Shown one piece after another: positions 39,168-47,667 of a stretch of 64,000 bases of DNA. Under the pieces are notes generated by a model. It was not told the DNA's origin, ran no database searches, and saw only the letters and a list, made by a program, of their open reading frames with translations. Each line of letters begins with the position of its first letter. Position 1 is the stretch's first letter. Position numbers and translations under genes: made by a program. This stretch comes from Sphingopyxis sp. H053 (GTDB lineage Bacteria > Pseudomonadota > Alphaproteobacteria > Sphingomonadales > Sphingomonadaceae), in NCBI RefSeq assembly GCF_001468225.1, contig NZ_LNRU01000010.1, forward strand, positions 104,021-168,020. Reading direction: 5' to 3'.

Positions 39168-39352
39168 GTTTATAGCCCCCGCTTGATCCATTCCGAATTG
39201 CTGTTTTCCACCTGCGGCTTGCCGGCCAAGACAGTTCGCTCGATTCGGCCCTTAGCGAAAGGCGAAACCTTCCGTCCCACCGGCAAGGTGGGCGGGAATG
39301 GAAGGTCGAAACGAGCCCGTTCACGCCCGGCGCTGCATAATTGTCGACGACC

Positions 39353-39982
39353 TCAGTGCCCTGCGTGTTCGCCCGCTCCGCTTGGTTTCTGACTCGCGCC
39401 TTCCGCCTCTGTCATGCCCTTCATCATCGCGTCATGGTCCATTGGCGCATTCTGCGTAATAGCCTGATATTGTGCCGGCGACAGGCCAGGGAGTTTTCGG
39501 ACAAACGCGACCATATCCCAGATGAGACGATCATCATGCGTTTTCCCCCAGGCCGGCATGGCGGTCATCTTGATGCCATGCTTGATGATCCAGAATTGCT
39601 CCGCAGCCGAACGTTCCGAACCTTTGAACAAGACGGGCGCTTGCGGATACAGCCCTTGACTCATTTCGGTCTTTTCCATCCCGGGCGCGAGATGGCAGCC
39701 GCTGCACATCTCGGTATAGAGACCTGCGCCCGACGCGATCCGCGCCGGAGCCGCCAAATCTGCCGGCACCGCGATCGATCCGGATCGCGCTGCGATGGAC
39801 TTCTCCCTGAATGTTTCGATGACGCTGTAAGTCAGCCGGTTATGGGGGGCATCGGCCGCTATATTATATAGGCCGAGATAGACGGTGATCGCACCCGCGC
39901 CCGCTATCAGGGCCACCGCCAGCAGCGTGAACGTCACGCTCGGCATATGCTTTCGGAAATCGAAAGTTCGAAATCGCTCCAT
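39353..39982 (-). CDS. Membrane-anchored cytochrome c
   Basis: A 209-residue c-type cytochrome. An N-terminal anchor (about residues 15-37) is followed by a single haem site CSGCHLAPGM, with a later Met ligand likely in IKMTAMPAWG, and a closing helix LIWDMVAFVRKLPGLSP. The tail is Met/His-rich (DHDAMMKGMTEAEG, GEHAGH), fitting copper exposure. It lies downstream of the copper ATPase and the NTF2-like gene. It is probably a periplasmic electron carrier; partner unknown. Confidence 0.9.
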   Translation of the reverse strand: MERFRTFDFRKHMPSVTFTLLAVALIAGAGAITVYLGLYNIAADAPHNRLTYSVIETFREKSIAARSGSIAVPADLAAPARIASGAGLYTEMCSGCHLAPGMEKTEMSQGLYPQAPVLFKGSERSAAEQFWIIKHGIKMTAMPAWGKTHDDRLIWDMVAFVRKLPGLSPAQYQAITQNAPMDHDAMMKGMTEAEGASQKPSGAGEHAGH

Positions 39983-40210
39983 TATCTATCTCCCGCATAA
40001 CAGGCCTTGAGCTTTGCAGCCGAACGCAATGCGGCGGCTGTTCAACAGATGATACGCACCCCAACAGCTTTGCCCTTGTCACAGACGAGGCAGGCGTTTC
40101 CGTACTTGCCGCGACGAGCCATTTCAGGGTGCCCACACCCGCTCGGGCTCATGCGTCCTGCTAGGTGTGGGTTCGGAGAGATCGTGAGGACTAGCCCCTT
40201 TTTTGCCCGC

Positions 40211-40687
40211 TCAGCTGCCACCCGCCGGTCGCACCTTCGGCTTGCGTGAGGAGCTGTGGAGATTGAAGATCTGCCACTTTCCGTTGTCCTGTTTGAGGAC
40301 ACTCGTAGCGACGCCATCCCGTTCGATGGTCTCGCCGCTCGCGAGCACAATCGAGAAGCTGTAGGTCTCGGTTGCGATCGCGATATTTCCTTCGCCGCGA
40401 ACCGAAATCTTGTAATTGCGGAAGGTGAAGGATTTGAATTCCTTGAGTTCGGGACCCAGGTGATGGTCGCGATAGTGGGCGAAATTCCCTTCAACGCCGC
40501 CGGATTCGAATATCTGGGCGTCTGGCGAAAAGAGGGCCTCGACGCCGGTCAGGTCCAGTTTCTCCATCGCCGATTTATACTGCGCGAGCGCTGCCGCCGC
40601 GCCCTGAAAATCCGCAGGCTCGGTCGCCTGAGCCGGGACGGCCACCAGCATGGCCAATGCGATTGCTGTAATCGTCAGTCGTCTCAT
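40211..40687 (-). CDS. Secreted NTF2/SnoaL-like protein
   Basis: A 158-residue periplasmic protein. The signal peptide is MRRLTITAIALAMLVAVPAQA. The fold markers of the NTF2-like (DUF4440-type) family are the helix AALAQYKSAMEKLDLTGVEA, FSPDAQIFESGG, and the strands IAIATETYSFSIVLASG and WQIFNLHSSSRKP. AAGGGGA lies upstream of the ATG. It starts 52 nt after the copper ATPase, so it is probably co-transcribed with it. The function in copper handling is unknown. Confidence 0.82.
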   Translation of the reverse strand: MRRLTITAIALAMLVAVPAQATEPADFQGAAAALAQYKSAMEKLDLTGVEALFSPDAQIFESGGVEGNFAHYRDHHLGPELKEFKSFTFRNYKISVRGEGNIAIATETYSFSIVLASGETIERDGVATSVLKQDNGKWQIFNLHSSSRKPKVRPAGGS

Positions 40688-40739
40688 ATCATTTCCCCTT
40701 GTTGTGCCGACACTTCACGAGTGCCTCCCGTGGTTTCGA

Positions 40740-43061
40740 TCAGATTCTGGCAAAGCGCAGCCGCAAAGAATTGGCAATGACGCTGACGGACGAGAGTGCC
40801 ATTGCAGCGGCGGCAATGACCGGCGAGAGCAATAGTCCGAAAATCGGATAGAGCACGCCCGCAGCGACGGGAATCCCGGCGACATTATAGGCGAAAGCGA
40901 AGAAGAGATTCTGACGGATGTTCGCCATCGTCGCATGGCTGAGATGCCGCGCCCGCACGATGCCCAGAAGGTCGCCGCGCAGTAGCGTCACACCCGCGCT
41001 TTCGATGGCGACATCGGTTCCCGAGCCCATCGCGATGCCGACGTCGGCGGCGGCGAGCGCGGGGGCGTCGTTGACCCCGTCGCCGGCCATGGCGACGATC
41101 CGGCCCTCTTCGCGCAGCCGCTGCACGACCGCGCTCTTCTGGTCGGGGAGGACATCGGCCTCGACGTCGTCGATGCCGAGGCGCCGCGCGATCGCCTCGG
41201 CGGTGACGCGATTGTCGCCGGTGAGCATGATGACCTTGATTCCGGCTTCGCGCAGCGCAGCGAGCGCGTCGCCCGTCGTTTCCTTGACGGGGTCGGCGAT
41301 GGCGATGACCCCGGCCGCCTTGCCATTGACCGCGATGTAAATCGCCGTCGCGCCGTCTGTGCGAAGGCGGTCGGCTGCCTCGGTGAGCGCGCCCAGATCG
41401 ACGTCATATTCTTCAAGAAAGCTCGCATTGCCGAGGACTATCGCCTTGTCGTCGACGACCCCGACGATACCCTTGCCGACCGGCTGGTCGACCCCCGATG
41501 GCTCGACCAGCGCGAGGCCCCGGTCCTCGGCGGCCTTGACGATCGCGGCCGCCAATGGATGTTCGCTGCTGCGCTCGAGGCTCGCGGCAATCCGGAGCAG
41601 ATCCTGCTCCTCGAAGCCGCCGGCGACTTCGATGGCGACGACCGAGGGTCTGCCTTCGGTCAGCGTCCCGGTCTTATCGACGACGAGCGTGTCGACCTTC
41701 TCCATCCGCTCAAGCGCCTCGGCATTTTTGATCAGCACGCCGGCTTCGGCGCCGCGCCCCACGCCGACCATGATTGACATTGGCGTCGCGAGGCCGAGCG
41801 CGCAGGGACAGGCGATGATGAGCACCGAGACGGCGGCGATAAGGCCATAGGCCATGGCGGGCGCGGGCCCCAGAAGCGACCAAACAACGAAAGCGACAAT
41901 GGCGACGACGATGACGCCGGGCACGAACCAGCCCGAAACGGTATCGGCGAGACGCTGGATCGGCGCCCGGCTGCGCTGCGCGTCGGCGACCATTTGTACG
42001 ATCCGCGCGAGCATCGTGTCGCGCCCGACCTTCTCGCTGCGCATGAGCAGGCCGCCCGTCTGGTTGATCGTTCCGCCGATCAGCGCCGCGCCGGCCGCCT
42101 TGGTCACCGGCATCGATTCGCCCGTGACCATCGATTCGTCGACCGTGCCGCGGCCTTCTACGACGATGCCATCGACGGGGACTTTTTCGCCCGGACGGAT
42201 GCGCAGCATGTCGCCGACCGCGACTTCCTCGAGCGCTACCTCCTCGTCGCTTCCATCGCTGCGGACGCGCCGGGCGAGCTTCGGTGTCAGGTCAAGGAGC
42301 GCGCGGATCGCGCCGCTCGTCGTCTCGCGGGCCCTGAGTTCGAGCACCTGCCCGAGTAGCACCAGCACCGTGATGACCGCGGCGGCCTCGAAATAGACCG
42401 CGACCGAGCCATCGGCGGCGCGGAAGGCTGCCGGGAAGATTTGCGGGAGAATCGCCGCGATCATGCTGTAGCCCCAGGCAACGCCCGTCCCCATCGCAAT
42501 GAGGGTGAACATGTTGAGGCTCTTGTTGCGGATCGAGAGCCAGGCGCGCTCGAAGAAGGGCCAGCCCGCCCATAGAACGACGGGGGTCGCGAGCAGCATC
42601 TGGACCCAGTTGTTCGTCTGGCGGCCGACATATTGGTGGAGGCCTGTCAGATGGCCGCCCATTTCGAGCGCAACCACCGGGAGTGCGAGAAGGAGCCCGA
42701 TCCAGAAGCGCCGCCGCATATCGCGATATTCTTCGCTGGGGCCGCCCGATGCTGTCGGCATGACGGGCTCGAGTGCCATGCCGCAGATCGGGCAGCTTCC
42801 GGGGCCGGCGCGCTGGATCTCGGGATGCATCGGGCAGGTCCAGATGGCGCCTTCGGGTGCATCGGCTGCGGCCGGCTCGCGTTTTGCGGCATAAAGATCG
42901 GGATCGGCCTCGAATTTGGCGAGGCAGCCTGCGCTGCAGAAATAGTGATGCTTGCCGCTATGCGTCGCGATATGAGGTGTGGTGGCCGGATCGACCATCA
43001 TGCCGCAGACCGGATCAGTCGTGCTCCCGCTGCCTTTTTCTGCGCCCTGATGATCGTGCAT
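40740..43061 (-). CDS. copA: Copper-exporting P-type ATPase with YHS and metal-binding domains
   Basis: A 773-residue Cu(I) exporter (P1B-1). The N-terminus has a YHS domain ([25 protein letters not shown]) and a heavy-metal-binding domain ([22 protein letters not shown]) in place of CXXC HMA domains. The membrane site is [11 protein letters not shown] (about residue 417), the phosphorylation site [11 protein letters not shown] (about 460), then SEHPLAAAI and [11 protein letters not shown]. The last helix has MALSSVSVI (MxxSS), the Cu(I) signature. The ATG at 43061 has GGGAG 9 nt upstream; a longer in-frame start lacks a ribosome-binding site. Confidence 0.95.
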   Translation of the reverse strand: MHDHQGAEKGSGSTTDPVCGMMVDPATTPHIATHSGKHHYFCSAGCLAKFEADPDLYAAKREPAAADAPEGAIWTCPMHPEIQRAGPGSCPICGMALEPVMPTASGGPSEEYRDMRRRFWIGLLLALPVVALEMGGHLTGLHQYVGRQTNNWVQMLLATPVVLWAGWPFFERAWLSIRNKSLNMFTLIAMGTGVAWGYSMIAAILPQIFPAAFRAADGSVAVYFEAAAVITVLVLLGQVLELRARETTSGAIRALLDLTPKLARRVRSDGSDEEVALEEVAVGDMLRIRPGEKVPVDGIVVEGRGTVDESMVTGESMPVTKAAGAALIGGTINQTGGLLMRSEKVGRDTMLARIVQMVADAQRSRAPIQRLADTVSGWFVPGVIVVAIVAFVVWSLLGPAPAMAYGLIAAVSVLIIACPCALGLATPMSIMVGVGRGAEAGVLIKNAEALERMEKVDTLVVDKTGTLTEGRPSVVAIEVAGGFEEQDLLRIAASLERSSEHPLAAAIVKAAEDRGLALVEPSGVDQPVGKGIVGVVDDKAIVLGNASFLEEYDVDLGALTEAADRLRTDGATAIYIAVNGKAAGVIAIADPVKETTGDALAALREAGIKVIMLTGDNRVTAEAIARRLGIDDVEADVLPDQKSAVVQRLREEGRIVAMAGDGVNDAPALAAADVGIAMGSGTDVAIESAGVTLLRGDLLGIVRARHLSHATMANIRQNLFFAFAYNVAGIPVAAGVLYPIFGLLLSPVIAAAAMALSSVSVIANSLRLRFARI

Positions 43062-43227
43062 CGCCGCCGCTCCCGTATGTGTCGGATGCCCGCCTCGCGG
43101 CGGGGCGGTCCAAACGCCACCGGTCGAGTTCGCCGTTGGCGTCGTTCCTGGCGGTTCCAGAATGGAGCCGCTTCTATCGATACGCAAGAAGAGCGGTTAT
43201 CCCTTGGATTTTCTTTGCCCCGTGCCG

Positions 43228-43905
43228 TCAGGTCCCGGGCTTTCGGGCCTCGATGATCCCGATCGCACCGGTTGGCGTGCGGAACGTCTCAAGCTCGCGA
43301 ACATCGCAAAAGCCTGCCTCTCTCATCAGCACCGGGAGCAATCCATCGGCGTTGGGCTGGGTGTCCTGGACGCCGTCGAGCTGCTGGATCGTGAGGCGGA
43401 ACAACAACCGCATGAGGCGGCTGCGCTGTTCCCCATAGTCGGCAACATAGAGTTTGCCGCCCGGCGCGAGCACCTGCCGGGCCTCGCGTAGCAGACGTGC
43501 CTTTTCCTCAAGCCCGACCTGATGAAGGACGAGGCAGATCGCAATCTTGGCAGGCGGGGGCCAGTCATCGATCGCCGAAGCCGCGAAAAAGCCAACTCGA
43601 AACTCCGGCGGTGGAACAATCTGCGCGGTCTTCGTTCGGGCAATTCGCGTCGCTGCCTCGTCGGGGTCGAAACCAAGATAGCGGACGTCCCGGCTATGGC
43701 GAGCGATCGCCAGCGCAAGATTTCCCGTACCCGAGCCGATATCGAGAATGACGTCACCCTCGCCGAGCGCCATATGGCGAACGAGACGGTCGCGCCACAC
43801 GCGCTCGCGCGTTGTCACCGCGACGCCGAAATCATAAAAGGGCGTCAGGAAGTGATATCCTGCCGCTGGCGTGTAGGATCTTGCTACGGGTTTCGGGTCG
43901 GGCAT
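43228..43905 (-). CDS. Class I SAM-dependent methyltransferase (AraC-linked, copy B)
   Basis: A 225-residue methyltransferase. Motif I is LDIGSGTGNLALAIAR, the acidic residue is in GFDPDEA, and CLVLHQVG is motif IV. PGGKLYVADYGEQRSRLMR and RTPTGAIGIIEA are shared with the copy at 20943-21602. I chose the ATG at 43905 because MPDPKPVARSYTP begins the family homology. It follows the AraC gene at 44043 by 137 nt on the same strand and precedes the copper ATPase. The substrate is unknown. Confidence 0.87.
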   Translation of the reverse strand: MPDPKPVARSYTPAAGYHFLTPFYDFGVAVTTRERVWRDRLVRHMALGEGDVILDIGSGTGNLALAIARHSRDVRYLGFDPDEAATRIARTKTAQIVPPPEFRVGFFAASAIDDWPPPAKIAICLVLHQVGLEEKARLLREARQVLAPGGKLYVADYGEQRSRLMRLLFRLTIQQLDGVQDTQPNADGLLPVLMREAGFCDVRELETFRTPTGAIGIIEARKPGT

Positions 43906-44042
43906 GGCCGTCTCCTTTCGACGCTTTGGCTTGCCGCCGGATTGCGGCCGCAATCGCCGGTCTCGACGAGACGCTTAAGGGCAAACAGGCGCGGCAGTCT
44001 TGAATGTTTCGCCGGGGCGACGCGGTGCGAGGCGCATCCGGC

Positions 44043-44732
44043 TCAGGGCACGATTTCGAACGCGAAGGCACTAAGGCCGGCCGAAGGCGTCACGCCTAGC
44101 CATTGAGCGCAGCGGCGCGTGAAGTGCGACTGATCGGCGAAGCCTCCCGCCGCCGCGGCGTCGGCAAGACCTCCGCCGCCGACCAGCGTCCGCACGGCGC
44201 GTTGAAGCTGGAGCCATTGCAGCAATTTGGCCGGAGGCACGCCGAAGTCGCGGCTGACGATTTCGCGGAGGCGCGAGGGCGAAAGGCAGGCGACGTCGGC
44301 CAAGGCGCGCGCGGTCGACAAATCGTCAGGGGCCGCGAGCACTTCGGACAGGCGGGCATCCACCGGACGCGCCTGCGAGCGGTCGAGATAGTCGGACGCC
44401 CAGCGCTTCGCGTCCGCGCCGCTTGCGATGTCACCTAGTCCGGCTGTCTCTATCGGCGTCAACAGGACAGGCGCCGATCCGGCGGACAGCCGGGTGCCGG
44501 CACGAAAAAGCGGGTCGAGATAAAATGACCGCACGAGGGCGCCCGGCGGCCCGAGGCGGTGCCGGACATGCGACGCTATCGCAATGGCGTGTCCGGCGGG
44601 AACTATCAGGTCGGCATCACCGGAAATTTCGAGGTCGCGTTCGATGGCGAGGCTGATCTGGTGCGCCACATGGTTATGGGGACGGCTGCTCCCGATGCGC
44701 GCGTCAATGAGCGCCCAGCCGGTCCCGAGCAT
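44043..44732 (-). CDS. AraC-family transcriptional regulator (copy B)
   Basis: A 229-residue regulator. The N-terminal half is a cupin-like sensor (HNHVAHQISLAIERDLEI, VPAGHAIAIASHVRH). The C-terminal double helix-turn-helix is ALADVACLSPSRLREIVSRD and ADAAAAGGFADQSHFTRRCA, ending FEIVP. The open frame continues upstream through copD, but the ATG at 44732 fits the length of copy A (229 residues). It lies 32 nt after copD and is probably in the copCD transcript, unlike copy A, which is free-standing. Confidence 0.85.
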   Translation of the reverse strand: MLGTGWALIDARIGSSRPHNHVAHQISLAIERDLEISGDADLIVPAGHAIAIASHVRHRLGPPGALVRSFYLDPLFRAGTRLSAGSAPVLLTPIETAGLGDIASGADAKRWASDYLDRSQARPVDARLSEVLAAPDDLSTARALADVACLSPSRLREIVSRDFGVPPAKLLQWLQLQRAVRTLVGGGGLADAAAAGGFADQSHFTRRCAQWLGVTPSAGLSAFAFEIVP

Positions 44733-44764
44733 GATCGAACCCGACCAAGAGGCGGTGCTTGGGG

Positions 44765-45733
44765 TCAAACCGGATCGGCGGTGACGAAGGGTTCGAGCGT
44801 ACCGAACCAGGCAACCAGCGCGAGTATGGCGAGCGCGGCCGACGCTTCGATGATGAGGCTTCTGCGCATGGCTGCAATCGCGAGGTCGGGGTCGGCGTCG
44901 ACATTGTCGGTATCGGTCCCCGGGACGGCGGCCGCGAGCGCCGGGGTCAGCCGCCAGCGGTTCGCCGCCGCGAGCGCCAGCATCAGTCCGAACAGCGCAA
45001 GCTTGGCGAGAAGCAATTGTCCATAGGGCGAGCCGAGGGAACGGCCGAGATTCTCGGCGCCGACGATCATCTGGCTGTTGACGAGGCCGGTGGCGGCGAT
45101 GACGAGGACGCAGATCGTACCGACGCGCGAGAATTGATCGAGGCTCCGCGCCGCAATTTGGAGTCCGCCCGGCCATTCGCGGACACGACGTGGTGAGATC
45201 AGGATCAGGAAGGCGCCGATCGCGCCGATCCAGACCGCCGCTGCAATCAGGTGCAAGATGTCGCTGATCCGGTGCACGGTGCCTGCGGCGCCTTCGGTCG
45301 CGCCGGCGTGGCCGGACCAGACCAGACTCGCGACGGCCACCGAGCCCGCGGCCGCGAGTACGGCGGCCGAAGTTGTCGGCCAGCGGACCATCCAGATCGC
45401 GACTCCCAGCGCGAGCAGCAGCGCTGCGCTCCGGTAGACCCAGGCTGTGCCGACCTCGGTCTCGCGAACAAGGTCCCAAAAAGGCTGGAGTTCCAGGGAG
45501 AGGAGCCCCACACCCTGCATCGAAGCCGCGAGCACGCCCATCCCCAAGATGGAGAGAAGCAGTCCGGCGGCGCAGAGCCATCGCTCTGCGCGCCAGATCG
45601 AGGCCATCATCGACTGCGGCGCAAGGCGTTCGCTCCGTGTCAGCGCAAAAAGCGGGAACGCAGCAAGGCCGGCGATGAGCATCAGGTCCGCATAAAGTGC
45701 GAACCTGATGCCGATCAGAACGGGGTCCCCCAC
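44765..45733 (-). CDS. copD: CopD inner-membrane copper resistance/import protein
   Basis: A 322-residue membrane protein with eight or so helices. Conserved features include SGHAGATEGAAGTVHRISDI (His ligands), LIAAAVWIGAIGAF and a final TLEPFVTADPV. CopD works with CopC to move copper across the inner membrane. The start appears to be GTG at 45733, 7 nt after the copC stop region; its ribosome-binding site is weak, so coupling to copC is likely. A broken relative is at 34883-35182. Confidence 0.92.
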   Translation of the reverse strand: MGDPVLIGIRFALYADLMLIAGLAAFPLFALTRSERLAPQSMMASIWRAERWLCAAGLLLSILGMGVLAASMQGVGLLSLELQPFWDLVRETEVGTAWVYRSAALLLALGVAIWMVRWPTTSAAVLAAAGSVAVASLVWSGHAGATEGAAGTVHRISDILHLIAAAVWIGAIGAFLILISPRRVREWPGGLQIAARSLDQFSRVGTICVLVIAATGLVNSQMIVGAENLGRSLGSPYGQLLLAKLALFGLMLALAAANRWRLTPALAAAVPGTDTDNVDADPDLAIAAMRRSLIIEASAALAILALVAWFGTLEPFVTADPV

Positions 45734-45739
45734 CGTCTT

Positions 45740-46123
45740 TTACTTTACGGTGAAGCTGAATTCGCTGCCCATGCGGTGGGTATCAGCGCCCGCCGCCGAC
45801 CATGTGACCTTGTAGGTTCCGGCTGTCAGCGGCCGCTTGAGCATCAGCATCGCCGACTTGCCCTCTTTGCCCATCATCGACGAGTAAGGCACCTTCATCG
45901 GGGCATGATTGGCCATGCCGGGCATGCCGGTCATGACCAGCTCGGTCTTGAGGGTCGAGGCGACGATCTTTTCGTTGAACTGAAGATTGACCGACGTGAC
46001 CTTCGAAACGGTCGAATTGGCGGCGGGCGTCGAGCTGACGAGCTTGGTGTGCGCGCTTGCCGTGGCCGGCATGAGAAGCAGAGCGAAAGCCGCCGCTGCA
46101 GAGGGGAGAAGAGACTTGAACAT
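45740..46123 (-). CDS. copC: CopC periplasmic copper-binding protein
   Basis: A 127-residue beta-barrel copper chaperone. The signal peptide is cleaved near ATASA, leaving mature HTKLVSSTPAANSTV with the N-terminal His that binds Cu(II). A Met-rich loop (MTGMPGMANHAPMKV) could bind Cu(I), and GADTHRMGSEFSFTVK closes the fold, with the second His ligand. GGAGG lies 6 nt upstream of the ATG at 46123; an earlier in-frame codon was rejected. Confidence 0.94.
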   Translation of the reverse strand: MFKSLLPSAAAAFALLLMPATASAHTKLVSSTPAANSTVSKVTSVNLQFNEKIVASTLKTELVMTGMPGMANHAPMKVPYSSMMGKEGKSAMLMLKRPLTAGTYKVTWSAAGADTHRMGSEFSFTVK

Positions 46124-46146
46124 GAACACCTCCAAATGCGTGTCTG

Positions 46147-46195
46147 TCCTGCTAATACGCAGGATATCGGCATGGCCCTCAAATATTCCGGAATA
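46147..46195. promoter_or_regulatory. Palindromes in the copC/cnrY-like divergent region
   Basis: Two exact dyads lie between the divergent copC and anti-sigma-like genes: TCCTGC-TAATAC-GCAGGA (46147-46164) and the 12-bp palindrome TATTCCGGAATA (46184-46195). They are candidate operators for either direction. The binding protein is unknown; I cannot assign promoter boxes. Confidence 0.45.
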
Positions 46196-46266
46196 ATATT
46201 CTGGTGTGAGGGGTGAGGCGCTTCGGCGCGTATGTACAATGATGGAAAGGTTTGAAGAGACGATCG

Positions 46267-46533
46267 ATGGATAAGGAGCTTCGCATTTTGAACAGGATCG
46301 ATCTGCCCGCAGCGCTCGATGCGCTCGATGATCGCATCATGGGCGCATTGGCGATCCGCCGGCGCGAAGCGGTAGCGATGCGCCGCCTGATGGCGCTCGC
46401 GGCCTTTGTCTCGCTCGGCGGCGGTGTCTTTGCGGGGAGTGCGATTTCCCAGCCGGCGGTCGCGGCAAGCCCCCTGACCCCATTCGGCCCGCCTAGCGCA
46501 TTGGTGCCTTCCACCTTGCTGGATGTACAGTAG
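46267..46533 (+). CDS. CnrY-like anti-sigma membrane protein (putative)
   Basis: An 88-residue protein. An N-terminal cytosolic helix (DLPAALDALDDRIMGALAIR) precedes one membrane helix (LMALAAFVSLGGGVFAGSAI) and a short periplasmic tail. This layout, the length and the gene order before a CnrX-like sensor and an ECF sigma factor match CnrY, which holds CnrH inactive at the membrane. Sequence similarity is too low to be sure, so this is a positional assignment. The ATG at 46267 is preferred to a TTG at 46252. Confidence 0.68.
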   Translation: MDKELRILNRIDLPAALDALDDRIMGALAIRRREAVAMRRLMALAAFVSLGGGVFAGSAISQPAVAASPLTPFGPPSALVPSTLLDVQ

Positions 46534-46535
46534 CG

Positions 46536-46973
46536 ATGCCGTCGCGCCGTCTTCTTCTCTTGGGGCTCATTGCCTTCGCCGCGGCGATTGCCGGCGTGTT
46601 CATCGGCCGTCTGGTAGCCGATGCGCCCAAAGCCAGCGAAACCGAACTTCATGCGCTTCTCCACGGCCAACTCGACCTGACCCCGGAGCAGGAAAAGAAA
46701 CTCGAGCGGATCGAAGCCGACTTCGCCGGTCGCCGCCAGGCGCTCGAACTCGAGATGCGCGCCGCCAATGTCCGGCTCGCGCAGGCGATCGAAGCCGAGC
46801 ATGGCTATGGACCGCGCGTCACCGAGGCGATCGACGAGACGCATGAGGTGATGGGGACATTGCAGAAGGAAACGCTCCAGCATCTCTTCGCGATGCGCGG
46901 GGTTCTCAACCCCGATCAAGCGGAAATGTTCGACAAAAGCGTGGTCAAGGCGCTGACCGCCGATGCGCGGTGA
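46536..46973 (+). CDS. CnrX/CzcE-like periplasmic heavy-metal sensor
   Basis: A 145-residue membrane-anchored periplasmic protein. The anchor is LLLLGLIAFAAAIAGVFIGR. The four-helix sensor domain shows ELHALLHGQLDLTPEQEKKL, the LHxxLH-type metal motif of the CnrX family, and a repeated helix up to MRGVLNPDQAEMF. CnrX senses Ni/Co in the periplasm and relays it to the anti-sigma protein. Here the adjacent copper genes suggest Cu, but this is inferred. It starts 2 nt after the upstream stop and overlaps the sigma gene by 4 nt. Confidence 0.85.
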   Translation: MPSRRLLLLGLIAFAAAIAGVFIGRLVADAPKASETELHALLHGQLDLTPEQEKKLERIEADFAGRRQALELEMRAANVRLAQAIEAEHGYGPRVTEAIDETHEVMGTLQKETLQHLFAMRGVLNPDQAEMFDKSVVKALTADAR

Positions 46974-47554
46974 GCGCCGACCTATCGCAATGTAGCGACC
47001 AGGATCTGGCGGCCTTTGCGCGCGCGCACCGCGAAGACGCCTATCGCGAGTTGCTGCGCCGTTACAAAACGGGCGTCTACCGGCTCATCGTAAAGCAGAT
47101 CGGCGATGCCGACGAGGCGATGGATTTGACGCAGGAGACGTTCGTCTCCGGCTTTTCGGCGCTCGATCGCTATGATGGCGAACGCCCCTTCCGCACATGG
47201 ATCGCCCGTATCGCGCTCAACAAATGTCGCGACTGGGCACGACGGCGAAAGGTGCGCGCCTTTTTCTCCCGCGCGCTCCCGCTCGAAAATGCGCATCACG
47301 TAGCAAGCGATGGTCCTGGGCCCGATTCCGCGGCGACCGACAGGCGAGAGCTCGCCAGGGTTCGCGGGGCGATCGATCAGCTGCCGCAGAATTTGCGCGA
47401 AGTGTTGCTCCTCCGCGGTGTCGACGAGGTCAGCCAGGCCGAAACAGCGGTCATTTTGCGGGTCAGCGAGAAAACAGTCGAAACGCGCCTCTATCGAGCG
47501 CGGACCAGGCTCCGGGAATTGCTCGCGGGAACATCTGCGAGCGCCGAGGGTTGA
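46970..47554 (+). CDS. ECF-type RNA polymerase sigma factor (CnrH-like)
   Basis: A 194-residue sigma factor. Region 2 is AYRELLRRYKTGVYRLIVKQ, with DLTQETFVSGFSALDRYDGE and FRTWIARIALNKCRDWARRR. Region 4 is LPQNLREVLLLRGVDEVSQA then LRVSEKTVETRLYRARTRLR. It starts at GTG 46970, overlapping the sensor stop (GTGA). Together with the two upstream genes it forms a signal chain from the periplasm to transcription. The probable target is copA at 47668, but a recognisable ECF promoter was not found. Confidence 0.93.
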   Translation: MSADLSQCSDQDLAAFARAHREDAYRELLRRYKTGVYRLIVKQIGDADEAMDLTQETFVSGFSALDRYDGERPFRTWIARIALNKCRDWARRRKVRAFFSRALPLENAHHVASDGPGPDSAATDRRELARVRGAIDQLPQNLREVLLLRGVDEVSQAETAVILRVSEKTVETRLYRARTRLRELLAGTSASAEG

Positions 47555-47611
47555 GGGTTCGACCGCTCGTTCAGGCGGCATCTCCTCATCGTCCGGCATT
47601 TTTATTGAGGG

Positions 47612-47628
47612 GCAGGCGTGCCGCCTGC
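47612..47628. repeat. Short hairpin upstream of the multicopper oxidase gene
   Basis: A perfect 7-bp stem (47612-47618 with 47622-47628) and a 3-nt loop lie 58 nt after the sigma factor stop and 39 nt before the oxidase start. It may attenuate or terminate. No U-run follows. Confidence 0.4.
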
Positions 47629-47667
47629 GTATAGCTTTAGGAACAGTCAGTAACGGTCGGAAAGAAT

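Noticed and set aside
40042..40210. Minus-strand frame ending GNACLVCDKGKAVGVRIIC downstream of the NTF2-like gene
   Set aside because: The Cys-containing tail looks slightly protein-like, but there is no start outside the NTF2-like gene and no known family matches.
43090..43190. Imperfect dyad GGTTCCA-GAA-TGGAGCC upstream of the copper ATPase as a CueR operator
   Set aside because: The half-sites do not match fully and no TTGAC-like -35 with a 19-nt spacer is present, unlike the four clear MerR promoters.
44733..45581. N-terminal extension of the AraC regulator (copy B) through copD
   Set aside because: The extension is Arg-rich shadow sequence of copD. The length from 44732 equals that of copy A.
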